NCBI GenBank assembly: GCA_009602735.1
Contig: WELA01009451.1
Coordinates: forward strand, 183,403 to 247,402
Length of the DNA: 64,000 nucleotides
Source of the DNA: Mesotaenium endlicherianum
Taxonomy: Eukaryota > Streptophyta > Zygnematophyceae > Zygnematales > Mesotaeniaceae
Direction: 5' to 3'
The notes under the pieces were generated by a model, which had not been told where the DNA came from, searched no databases, and worked only from the letters and a program-made list of their open reading frames with translations. The position numbers and the translations under genes were made by a program. The stretch's first letter is position 1, and each line of letters begins with the position of its first letter. Below, one piece after another: positions 22,940-34,159 of the stretch.

Positions 22940-24169
22940 GAAGATTCTTCTCAGTGTTTCATAGATAAGTTAGGATTGTAGGAGTTCCCCAGAGGGAATC
23001 TCACTGTTGAAAGTAGGAGAACTGCAGAATAGAATTTGCTAGGAGATTAGCACAGATTCGGCCGAACGCCACAAAAGTGTGTGTAGCAGCCTTAAAATGG
23101 TGAGTTGTGTGTTAGTTTCCAAGTTCTCAGAAATTGCATTCGCATCTCGAAGAGAGAGGGTAGTATTGGCAGATAAAGCTCTCAGTGAAGAACCGAGTGA
23201 GCCTAGCCTGGCAGTGAAGAACTGTTAAGGCGCGGTATCAAGTGAAGAGCTTGACCCAGGCCAGCATAAACGTGTAGTTTCAGAGTTTTGTAAGCTGTGA
23301 CTTTGTGAAAGTTAAGCGAAAGCCTGAAGGACGATTTTCTCTGAATCTGACGTTGTATGTCAAGCTGCTTAGAGTGTGATTTCTGCAAACTACAATTTGC
23401 TCGCCTGTGAACCCAAGAACCTTAAGGCATAAAGCCTATGTGGAAGTAAGAGACTTCCGTCCTTGTAAGAGGAATTAAGGCAAGGCAAGTATTTTTAAAG
23501 TTTTCTGCTAAGTCGTAGGATAAGCGGATGGTGAGAGCTGGGTGAAGGAGAACATTGCTCTGAGTGTTGGTCATGGTTGCATGGTGCAAGTTCAGGAGCC
23601 CAGGGATGGGTCAACCTTGGTAAGGCTTGTCTTTGATACACGTGCGACGGTTGATCGACCACGTTTGCCCACACGTGAGGAGGGCCACCGACACATCGAC
23701 CAGGTCGAAGGCACACTGTTACGTTTCTGCTTTTCAAGAGGATCTTTCCTCGGTATTCAAGGAATATTTAATTCAAGTGGAAAGAAAATCTGTATACTTG
23801 TGCAAATCGACGAATACTTGAAATAGCGAAAATGTAGACTGACGTAGAATTTGTGCTTGTGAGAGTTGCACTCACAATGACTCTTGCAAGTATATATACT
23901 TGCAAATCTTGAGGCACTGGAGTGCTTCGAGTCACCACCTAAGGCACAGGTTCATGTTCAACGAAAACGGACGAAAGGTTACAAAACCGTTCGGCCGAAT
24001 GCTCCAAACGAGCCGTTTGGACGTTTGGAGACTTTTCGACGGTTTTCCGAAATAACCGTTTCACGCCAAACGGGCGTATTCGCGTTCACGCGAATTTTGA
24101 AAAGTCGCGATGGTTCGCAAAGTTGCGTACAGGTACTTTTGCCATGAACCGGTAATCACGAATAACTAC

Positions 24170-24232
24170 TTCGCCAATTGGTTAGGTGTGAACGTTTCAA
24201 ACGACGAGTCGCGGGTTCGAATCCGCTCGGAT
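24170..24232 (+). ncRNA. tRNA-like segment, A-box/B-box spacing
   Basis: A D-arm-like CCAATTGGTTAGG is followed about 40 bp later by a B-box GGGTTCGAATCC, the spacing of a tRNA internal promoter. The T stem and acceptor stem do not pair well, so it is not a convincing working tRNA. It may be a decayed tRNA gene or the tRNA-derived head of a SINE; no SINE tail is evident. Confidence 0.3.
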
Positions 24233-25620
24233 GCAGAGTCGTCGCATATTGATTGTTGTTCGAATTTTACGACGCTTTCTTCGTATTAACGACTGGTCGT
24301 AAATGCGAAGTTTGTGACTGTGCATTATCCGAAATAATGACAATCAAATCAACTTAATCAATCCGTGATATAGTAAGTTATCATCTCATAATTAATCAAA
24401 GTAACTTTATGAATAATGATGTCGTACTTTTGCGAAGTTGTCGAGTTACGTTACGACGCTTTTTGCAATAGTATCTTGGTCGTTTCACCAATCGACCAGG
24501 AATTAATCGACACACACGTGTTACGAATGATTGAATGTGATGCAATCATTTATCAAATAATATGATAAATAGTATAACGTACTTTGGATAATTGGGAAAA
24601 CGTCCCAAATACGCCTAAAATAGCTCGGATCGTTACACTCACGTGCTGGAAGGCTACGCACGTGACGAGGGACCGACACTGTTAGGCACGACAAAAAGGC
24701 GGACAAGTTTTTCATACGCATTGGGATTGAATGAGCTTGTTGGTACAGATAATAAGTTCACAACCTACAAGACAAGATCTTTCCTTTGGAGGTGGACCAA
24801 AAATCATGACAAGAGATTAAAATTGAAGACTTCACATTTAGAGTCGCCTTTTTGGTTCAACTTAGGACATTCATAAGATGACATGCAATCACATTACATT
24901 TTTATGCAAACAATTTCACATTGGCAGGATAGAAAATAATGTATTGCAAAACCAAAAAAATGGTATATCATGGTTCTAGCTTTTCTTTCAGAGTGAAATC
25001 TGCAACGTACCGTGGAAAACACACATGCGCTTGGATATATCCCCTCAATACCAAGATGCAAACTTACGTGTGGTGTGTGAAGAGCAACTTATGAAGAGAC
25101 TAATACACTTACCCACCCCCTTGCCATACAAATGTATCATTAGTACTTGGCATCTTCTTTTGTGCTTCGACAATTAAGGTGTTCATCTGCTCAAGCCATT
25201 CAATTTGTACTTACCCCTGCTTATTTGTCTAAACTACAGCAGCCACTCACGCAAAAAAATGGGCGAATACTTTTCATCGATTTCTAGAATAATTTGTCGC
25301 GAGTAACATATCACGATCCATACAAAGATTATCCACGCACATTATATTTCAATTAATTTGGAGAATTAGGTCAGTACAACGACAATACGCATCAGTTCTT
25401 CTACCATTCCTATTTTTCTCAACAAATCTAGTGTGGCTCCCGCTTCACTTGCACCATTTAACGAGGAGAACATTACTGAAAGATCACCATTAGACCATAC
25501 ACAGGTGGTCCACCTGTAGTAGAGGCCTTCCTCAATTTGGGCCTTGTACCCTTCTTTTTGTAGAGAGGGGGGGGGGGCAATGAAACTTTCCTTGCACAGT
25601 GATTACGTGCGAATCATCAC
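24233..25620. other. AT-rich stretch without a recognised gene
   Basis: Up to about 24.7 kb the sequence has many CG-containing motifs such as TTACGACGC; after that it is plain AT-rich. No open frame above background. Confidence 0.5.
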
Positions 25621-26352
25621 TGTAATGAATCAGTATATTGATAGATATAATATTCATTCAAATCTACTAGTTAATAAGTAAAGTCTGCTCTGTTTTAGTT
25701 AATATTAGGTCTGCTGATATTTAATACTTAGTTTATCGACTCAGCCGGGAGCAGCAGGCTGAAGTCAACTTAGGTCAACTTGCTGACTTAGATCAGCTAG
25801 CTGACACATTCATCAACAGTCAGCTGAGTGCCGTACTCGGTAGCAGCGAACTGCCTAGTTATGCATCTAAGTACGGTGTGCTAGATGAGTGGCCAAATGA
25901 CACCCTTTAGGTGGATGGCGATTCGCAATGAGGGGAGATGGCTGTGGATTTGGTTAGCCGAGGTCCTACCAACGTGGTTAACTCCCGGGTAGGTTTTGCC
26001 ATCGCACTTGCTGTTGAACAGTAAACTCATTCCATATACATATGTTAGGTATTGCTCTCGGATTCGGCATTCAGAAACGAGGCCAACTCTCTTGTACAGC
26101 TTACTAAGAGATATCTAAGTCCAAGGCAAGAAGCCATTGATGCGAATTGTCTTCTTACCTTGCTTATGTATGAGTTTACTGATTGCATGATTGATGCTCG
26201 TTTACTTGCATTTGACTTGTGAGTATTGTTCACTGCTAGTGTATGTCTTTTGTTGTTTAAACAGTAAACAGAAAATACCATAAAGATTGCTTGCTGATAT
26301 AATGATCTTTTCATTAATTGTTAATCGCCTATCGGTAAGTCAATTAATTTCA
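25621..26352 (+). mobile_element. Solo LTR S1, family-2 Ty3/gypsy
   Basis: A complete LTR runs from TGTAATGAATC to TTAATTTCA, flanked on both sides by the 5-bp duplication ATCAC (25616-25620 and 26353-26357). It aligns along its whole length to the LTRs of element B. The matched flanks show that a full element inserted here and was reduced to one LTR by LTR-LTR recombination, as is usual in this class. It differs from the LTRs of B at many sites, so it is older. Confidence 0.93.
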
Positions 26353-27990
26353 ATCACCTTGCTTTTGTGCCTGCTTGCCAGCCTACACTTGGGAAGCGAA
26401 GCGCAGCCCAGCCAGCCTAGCAAACACAAAGAGCACAACGAGCAGGTCAGAGCCAAGCAATTGCGTGCCGCTGAATGCATTCAGCTCGTGCTATCTCCTA
26501 GTGCATTCTTGCGCGGCCTTGCCAAGTTCAGTCTAGCAGACAAGGTCGTACGTCCACGTCATCTTTGCTTAGGTCATGTCTATGTACTCTAGGATTGGGA
26601 GATCTGACCTGCATGGTGTCTTTTATGTAATTGTGGATGCTACCAATGCCGAGTGAGTATCACAAGGGAGGTGTTTTCGAGAGGAGTGCATGCCACATCA
26701 GGTCACTGCAGCTTGCACACAGCTCATTCTTGTGTGCTTGTGCCTGGGCAACCTAGCCCAGCCATGACCGGTTTAAACAAGCCCAGAAATAGAGCTAGCA
26801 CACATGCACGCATAGGCAACAGACCAAGGCAGGATGTAAGTGCACACAAATGCAGTCAGCACACCTGCTTTGAAAGGGGGAAGGGTGCGGGGAGTGCGCC
26901 CACACACTCACGCACCCTCACCCGCGAGTGGAAGCGTGCACGAGGACCTTTCCTAGTTGCATACACAAGGTGGAGTGGCCTGGTGGTGTGCCACCCTCGC
27001 AAGAGTAAGAGAGCTACATGAGAGAGAAATGGAAAGGAACTCACTTGATTAAGAAAAGTCGTGTACAAGATAAGTAGGTTAGACTAAACTAACAAGGCTC
27101 CCTCTCCTTCTTTGTGCTTCCTATTTATCCTTCAACTCTAAGTGTCTTTCTAGCAAAGTACCTCCAGTACCTTCTACTATGGCTCCTTCCATGTAGGTGA
27201 CCTTGCCTAGTTGGACAAGCTAGCACACTCACACGCACACAATCACACTCTCAAATATTCTACTACACAATCCACCAACTCCTCACGGAGTTTCTAGAAT
27301 TTCCATGATCACTTTGGAACGCTATGTAATCGTACGTAGTTTCTGGAATCCTCATGATTCAATGTCCCACTTCTTGGACTCCAACCAGAATTTTTGTCAC
27401 TAGACCTGTCCTTGTCACTAAATTGAATCTGTGACGATAAAAACTCACTAAAAACTTCCAAAATTCATAACTTTTCTCATTACTTGTCCAAATGACTTGA
27501 AATAAAGACCAAAGTTCTTCTAAAACTACACTCTATGCATATAAAATGCTAGAAAGATACAAACTACACTTTCATAACCTGACATGCTTCACTTATATGG
27601 ATGAAGCAGAACAAAGCTTTGGGCCCTCTCCTAGCCAAATGTGACTAGACAAGCACCACACAGTCGAGCACACACATGTGAGAGTGCTCCAGCCACAAGG
27701 CGGACTGACTGTTCTGCGAGATGGACCCTCACCTGCTGTCGCTGCTTCCCCTTCTCCTCCTCAGCTGCATTCCCCTCACGTGGCACCTGCACAAACAAAC
27801 AGTACAAAAGCCCCAGTTCTGCATGCTGCACAGTCAGCTCTTTGCGTCTATCCAAGCTCCAACCACCCTCGCCCGAGCGCAAAGCTGAGAGTGAAGGCAC
27901 CTGGGAGGGCAGCCAGATCAGGGGATGAGGCGGCTGCTGGTTTGTGGTGGGGAGAGATAAAGGCCCAAGAAGGGCCAGGGCATATTGACG
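26353..27990. other. Intergenic stretch; possible old LTR remnant near 27.0-27.6 kb
   Basis: No gene recognised. The part at about 27010-27610 has the AT-rich, TCC-rich composition and phrasing (AACTACACTCTATGC, AAATGACTTGAAATAAAG) of the untranslated 3' part of plant LTR elements. No ends or target duplications could be fixed, so this is only a suspicion. Confidence 0.25.
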
Positions 27991-29056
27991 CGATATCAAC
28001 GCCATAATATGAGCGAGCAAACGACCACTTGATCGATCGACTGACTATCTGCCATGGAAGGCAGAGCGGGAGGCAGATGCAGCGGGCACGACAAAAGAGG
28101 TGGGAGTAGGCGCAAAATGATGCTCTCTTGCTCACCTCTTCCTCCAACTTGCACACGCTGCCGAGGGCGTGCACAAGTGTTAAGATAAAAGTGGGTCAAG
28201 AATAGAGTGCACACAGCCCAGAGCAGAAAAGAGGGGGGGCAGCAAGCTGGCCTGCAGGAAAGGCGGGCAGGGAGGGTGCGAGAATGAGTGGATATATACA
28301 GTATGGGTGGTAGCAATAGGCGCGTGCCGTTCTCAGCAGTGGCAGCGGGAGCACCTTCTTCCAAAGACGGAGAAGACGGGTCTGCTCTGCTCAGGTGTGC
28401 TCCATCCCCTCTCTCCGTTATCCTTCCTCCCATCTTGCCGGGGCAAAGTTAGCAGCAGCAACAGTAGCAGCTGTACGTGCGTGCGTGCATGCGTATGTGC
28501 ATGCGTGCATGCGTGTGAGTGTGTCATCCTGAGCTGTTGCATTGCTATTCTTCCTTGAGGTGCACGCAGACACCTGGCGAGGTACGCAAACAGACACCCA
28601 CACGCACCTTATGTTACAATTTACATTTGCGGTAGCCGTCAATGACCAAGGGCAACAAGCGGAAGTTGCGCACTGCAAGAAGGTGATTGACAGACGTCGA
28701 AGATGGAGCTGGCAGCGAGGGAGGGGTGGAGCTACTGACCCATGCGCTCTTTGCCACCTCCTTCAGAGGTTCAAAATGACTGCATGTGGTCTTGAAAGCT
28801 AACAATGCAGGGGGAATGGGCGTATTCATAGAATGTGCACATTCCTACAGCCTGAAAGCAGCTAATTTGGCTAGCCTGCCCTCCCCCGTGCCACACCAGG
28901 GCAGACAGGCTGCTGCACGCGGCTCCACGGGAGGGTATTGGGCCTGGCTGTTGTGGACGCTGACCACCTCACCAGCCGAAGGGGCCAGCAACACATCTTG
29001 TACAGACTCTATAGAGGGTTGAGAGAGGAGCGAGACTCCGGAGGGGGGATTGGGGT

Positions 29057-29128
29057 GGGGGTGAAAGGGTCAAGCGGGAGGGAGAGAGGGAGGGGGAGGG
29101 GCAGGGGGAGAGGGAGGGGAAGGAGACA
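29057..29128 (+). repeat. G-rich purine tract (GGGAGGG-type)
   Basis: Repeated GGGAGGGG/GGGGCAGGGGG runs in the intron of mTERF copy 2 could form a G-quadruplex on the plus strand. The matching C-rich place in the left arm is the 20-N gap. Confidence 0.85.
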
Positions 29129-30782
29129 GCATACAGATTAATGGACAAGGCTGCTGCCACTATGCACAGCAGTGCTTGTCCACAGGGGCCCCCCATTATG
29201 TCATCACAACGCCGGGCGTGTGTGTGACACGGTGGGCTCTTTGTGCATCCACAGCATGCTCAACATTGCCATGCTGCCTGGCAGACGCCACACCAGCCCT
29301 GCTTGCCAGTGCTGTTGGCAGCCGCTTGCACGCTTTTGTTCTGTGAGTCCTAACAGGCTATAGGGCACACAGTCGAACTCTAGCTGAATGCTCATTCCTA
29401 GCCTTGGTGCCACAATGCCAGTAGCACCCTTGCCCCGGTCTGGCACGCGGCCGTACATTGATATGAGAGCCCTGATTTACTGACAAGCATGAGAACGTAT
29501 AGACTTCACGCAATTGACCAACGCAAGTGCCTAGAGGTTCAACTCCAAGAGCTGCAGCCGCTATCGTCACTCCAATCTCTTCCTGCTGTGCAGCTACCTA
29601 AATACAGGTTCGACTGTTTGACGTTGAAGAGGGCAACAGCAAGGATGGCGTTGCAATGACCCCATGAGGCGTTACGAGGACAAAGCGAAGACAAATTGTG
29701 CTGCAAGTTGGCTCGCTGGTTAGCCTTGGTGTGGCTGACTGCGCGGGTGTTTTGCAACCCTTGCTAGCTGGCGACGCCCCATAGGCAGCAAGACAAACCC
29801 CCGCCTGCTCTCTGGCAAGCAAGCAATGCGCTGAGGGGGTATTGCCTGTTGCCCGACTCAAATTGTGCCACTTGACAGTGATACAGCTAGACCCCTGGCA
29901 GTACATGTTGTTAGAAAAGTGGACGGCAGCTTGGAGCAGCAGCAGCAGCAAGCCGGTGTCTCCTCTCCTGCGGTGGTGCTGCTCACTGAATTCAGCAGGC
30001 AAAGGGTCTGCACATCCTGCTTTTTGCCGTCTGGTGTGTGTGACAGCTGCTATGGAGCAAGCACCAGCGGCCACTTTTTGTTAGCCAACCAGCCAGTCTA
30101 TGTGTGGGAGTGCCTCCTACAGGAATACTACTACGATGTGATAGTTTCAATAGTAGGAGCACGAGCTGTCGAGCCGAGCAGATGGGGGACGTGAATCTCA
30201 GGCAGCCCCCAGCAATTAAGGCTGCTGCCAGCTGGGCCTGCTCTCGGGTTCGGCCAGATGGATGCACTCCCTGCGCCCGTCCTGTGTGTAGGCTAAGCTG
30301 GAGGCAAGGTTCAGAGGACATGGGGGGCAGATATCTTGAGCTCCAGGCCGCAAACGACCCAGGCTTCCGCCACCAACATGCTCCCAAAAAAGCTTACATG
30401 GCCCTTGTCAACAATCCTGCAACCCTCGGCTAAAACTCCAACATATCGTGCAGTTTAAAATTTTGACAAAACCTACCAACCTAGGCTGTCAGCCTACACT
30501 GCTAGTAGCCAAATATTGCAGCAGACACAGTGCCACACTGCCTTGACTGTCCTTGCCGTGAGGTGGCTGCAACCTGAGAACTAAACACAAATGCGCGGCA
30601 CCCCCACTGCTTGTCTGTCCCCCCAAGCCCGGCCCCAACACACCGGCGTTGTCCCTGTCACTGGGCCCAGCCACCAGGCTATCCTTGGCAAGCCTACACT
30701 CACACGCACAAGGAGGAGGAGGAGGAGGAGGAAGTGCAAGAAGAATAAGGGGAGAGCAGGCTGCTGTTGAGCACACAGTTAC

Positions 30783-32775
30783 CTGCGACGTCCAGCGCAC
30801 CAAGCTCCGCTCATACTCGTCCTTGCCTGAGCAGAAGATCGTGTTGAGGGAGAACTTGTGCGCAAGGCCGAGGCGCTCGAGCGCAGCAAAGCGCGGCCCT
30901 AGTTATGGAAAACATATTTGTCGTGTACGTCTTACGCGGACGTACACATGTATTACGTCAATCGTTGCCGTATTACGAGTTAAATACGTGTGTCGGCGGA
31001 AAAAACGACATCTAAATCGATCGCGCGTGTGAAAGGCAAAAAAATGTCGACTCTCACAAACTGACCGAACAAATAAAGAAAACGCATCAAGTCGTTGCCG
31101 ATTGAGGAAAAAGTGGCTGACGGGCACTGACGGGAGTGGTCGGGAGTGGTTGGGTGTGGTCGGGAGTGCTGGGGAGTGGTCGAGAGCCATTTGCTTAGAA
31201 TCTAGTGAGCAAATGCACAAGTGGTTGTCGATCTTTTGGGCCGAGTCTGTCCGTCGTCACCGGTCGAGTTGGCAGACCCATACGTGCCCAAAATGAACAT
31301 TGAAGCGAAACTTCTTTGAAATGGTTTAATTCAAATAAAGAGGAGCGAAGCGACCCGGCTGTATCAACTTAATTTGCCTATTATACGTATTTTGCAAAAA
31401 CGGCGAAATACGTCGCGTTATACGCCGCCAAATGACCAACACGTGCAAATCCCATAATCAGGAGCGCGGCTTCAACACGGGCTCCAGATTCCTCATGAAG
31501 ACCACCCCTCTCTCCGCTAGCTCCTCCTTGCTCCTGCCTATCGCCCCGGTGACAAACTCTAGCTTCATCTGGAGGGAGGGCCCCGTGACCCGCAGCAGCC
31601 TAGGCGTCTTCAGCATAATCTCAGCTGCAGTGGGCCCTCAGAAGGTGTCCAAAAGCCACCTGTAGCTCGTGGCCTGGCTCTCGGGCTTGATGCGCAGGGT
31701 TCGCAGAGTTTTGAGAATGAAGGCCACCGGATCCACCCCCGAAAGCATCTCCCTCAGAATCTTGAGATTCTGCTCGTACATCTCCACTATGTTCGAACGA
31801 AGTTGAGGGTCCACAGTGATGGCGCTTTTGGCTGCATCCTCACCCAGCTTGTCCACCAGCCACTTGAAAGCGGAGGTAGTCACAGCAGGTGCCGAAAACA
31901 TGAGGCTTGGCTGCATGTCCAAAATTAGACCTATGTCCTCCACGTCCAGAGCTCTCCTGAGAGCCGCAGCCTTCTGCGCCAGACTTGCGGTGCTGTACCC
32001 AAGTAGCGCCGGAAGTCTTTCTACAGCATCGCTTACATTTTGCATTCTCACCGTGTCCTTAAGGTAGGCTACCTTCCTTAGAGAGTCGACCTTGCAACAG
32101 AGGATGCTCCGAGCACATAAGAGGACCTTGGAGGGACGGACTATCTTCAAATCATCTTTTAAATATTGGACGACCTCAATGCAACCCTGGGCATCCTTCA
32201 CAGACAGGATGCGAGAATCGCTTTTGAAGTACTTTCCCACTTCTCTACGAGTCAAATTGCACGCTAGAAGGCTATATATTAGCTCCTGCATATTCAAAGC
32301 ATGTACCCTCCCCGTTACAAAGGAACTGCTATAGAGGGGTCTATTCTTCATGATTATTGTCTCGACATCCTTCTTGGACAAGTGTAGCTGCAGCAGTGCC
32401 TTCACAATGATGGCAGCTCCCAAGCCAGTCTCCTTGTCTGAGAACAGCTTGCGCAGTCGGTCAAGGACCCTCTTGACAAGGGGCTCGTTTGTCAGGTCAA
32501 GCGAAAATTCCACCTCCTGCGTTTCCTCTTCGATATCTTCTGGCCTAGCCTACGTCAGCAATCTGATGAAGTATCTCTGTTTGGGAAGAAAAGACTGACG
32601 CTGCACGTACCTTGGAGAAAGTCAGGTTGTATTGACTGAACTACTTCAGCTACTGTTTGGAGAACGAGCACTTGCTGTCAAAAATCTAATCCTGAGGCCT
32701 TCAGCCAAATTATTCCAGCTACTTGAGGCCAGAGGAAGGGCCTCAGGTGATGGGTTGTCTGCTGCACAAAGTGGA
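30783..32775 (-). pseudogene. mTERF-family pseudogene (copy 2)
   Basis: The minus-strand homologue of the exon at 6795-8216 has the same mTERF repeats and about three quarters identical residues, and ends at the matching donor (30783). It is broken in three ways. Near its N-terminus a TAG replaces the CAG of copy 1 (about 32550). After Trp-Leu-Leu-Asp-Thr-Phe a TGA replaces CGG (about 31638-31640). A 565-bp MITE (30898-31462) splits the last repeat. One codon is also missing in the fourth repeat (Arg-Lys-Val-Ala against Arg-Thr-Ile-Val-Ala). LTR element A separates it from its upstream repeat R3. The downstream exon-like segments (28632-28680 and about 28135-28160) survive. It is a host gene copy made by the inverted duplication and then lost. 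Confidence 0.9.
30898..31462. mobile_element. MITE, probably hAT-like, inside the mTERF pseudogene
   Basis: A 565-bp insertion is absent from copy 1 of the gene. It is flanked by the perfect 8-bp duplication AGCGCGGC (30890-30897 and 31463-31470). Its ends are imperfect 11-bp inverted repeats: CCTAGTTATGG at the left, and CCATAATCAGG at the right, whose complement is CCTGATTATGG. An 8-bp duplication with short inverted repeats fits non-autonomous hAT elements; P and Merlin elements are alternatives. The interior is AT-rich with many CG steps and several GGGAGTGGT-type direct repeats near 31130-31185. No transposase frame is present. Confidence 0.85.
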
Positions 32776-32892
32776 TCTCACGCGAAAAGGACAGGTCAGA
32801 GACTAGACGGTATCCAAACTCATGCGGGTCTAAGAAGAAGAAAGTGCAATGTTGTATTCACACGCCAATGGCTGACCCTGCTGCTGACCAAG

Positions 32893-33395
32893 TGTAGTGA
32901 AACAGATAGATGAAGTACTTAGTGAAATATAATACTTTATCTATTCAAGACAAGGATCTTCGAACACAAGTGGTAGCTTCTTGAAAGAGAGATGGCTTCT
33001 TGAAAGCTAATATATTTCTGGATTTTGGCAAGTACAAGAATCATTATGGAATGTCTTTCTATGTTCCAGCTCTTATTTATATACTTGCTAAATAAGTAAT
33101 TTCGAGGAAGGTGTATGTTGATTTGTTGGCACCCAACACATCCCAAAACTTGCCACCTCTTCCTAGAATAATGTACACATGTCCTTTTGACCTAAACATG
33201 GCACATTTGACTTTTGCCACGTGGAGTTCTTCTAGGTCTTTCCTCTAACTTCAAAAATGCCTTGGAAGGTTCAAAGGACATGAACCAAGTCACTAAAGTA
33301 CCTATTCACACTTGAATCCACACAATACTACTCCAAATATATTTGAAAACATTAAAATATATGCATACTAATATATAATAACTCAAATCACTACA
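32893..33395 (-). repeat. 3' LTR of element A
   Basis: It runs from TGTAGTG to CACTACA, 503 bp, and is the 3' LTR because the element lies on the minus strand. The neighbouring C7 run at about 33400-33406 is the complement of the polypurine tract. Confidence 0.93.
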
Positions 33396-34159
33396 TCACC
33401 CCCCCGCCAGAAAAAGCGACGTCTCGGCGCGTCAAGTAAGGTCTTACACATGTGGAGCAGACTAGTCAACATCTTCAAGTCAGATGCCACACATGTGAAG
33501 AGGATTAGTCCAAGGCGCCAAGTCAGGTGCTACACATGTAAGGTAGACTAGGCAAGGTCGTGGGTGGTGTGACCTTATTGGCTAGCCTACTCCTTGATGA
33601 TAAAGAAAATTGTAAAAGTTGGCTCATAATCTGCCACAAATTCAAAATTCATAGCATCCACAGAACTGCTCCAAATCTAAATATTAGAGTGCCAGACGGA
33701 CTGCGTCGGAGAACTCTACCGGGTCACCAAATTTGAGAGCATTCTAATTTCTGGAGTGTCGTTGAGAGTTGAGAGAGTAGGCACTCCAAATCTGTGCAGA
33801 AACTTCTGAAAATCATAATTTCTTCTATACTTCTCCAAATTCTGCAAACTAAGTCTCAAACTGAGCGCTGTTAGATGTTCTTTTAGAGTCTTGAGTTTCA
33901 GAGCATTCCAAGTTCAGGGGAGGGCACAATGTTAGAAGGCATATTCTGCCCTAACAATGCTAGCAGCCTGACCCCCTTCTACTTAGAGCATCATATCTCT
34001 CTCACCAGTGCTCCAAATTGAGCAAACTTGAACTCTAAATGACCTACTACTTATGAACTATAGCCAGGTAAATTTTCAGAATTTATTATGCAGAGACCTA
34101 TCACCAGTAGCAGTTTTAGTTTCTATCCAGAAACTGCGAGAAGAGAAGAGTGTCTAATG
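33396..34159 (-). other. Untranslated 3' region of element A
   Basis: An AT-rich stretch between the pol end and the 3' LTR, nearly identical to 54702-55470 of element C. No frame is conserved. Its conservation in length fits a structural or packaging role, but nothing proves one. Confidence 0.6.

Larger units (their letters stand above)
21741..24160. other. About 2.4 kb without a recognised gene
   Basis: Short tandem motifs are the only clear structure: a CCACCAGCTG-type repeat near 21890-21910, an AGCAGAAGG-type repeat near 22804-22842 and a perfect 19-bp tandem duplication at 22902-22939. Frames through the GA-rich part are Lys/Glu/Arg-rich by composition. No domain, LTR ends or TIRs were found. 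Confidence 0.5.

Noticed and set aside
27010-27610. Possible third LTR family remnant
   Set aside because: Composition resembles element 3' regions, but no ends, target duplication or match to A, B or C could be shown.
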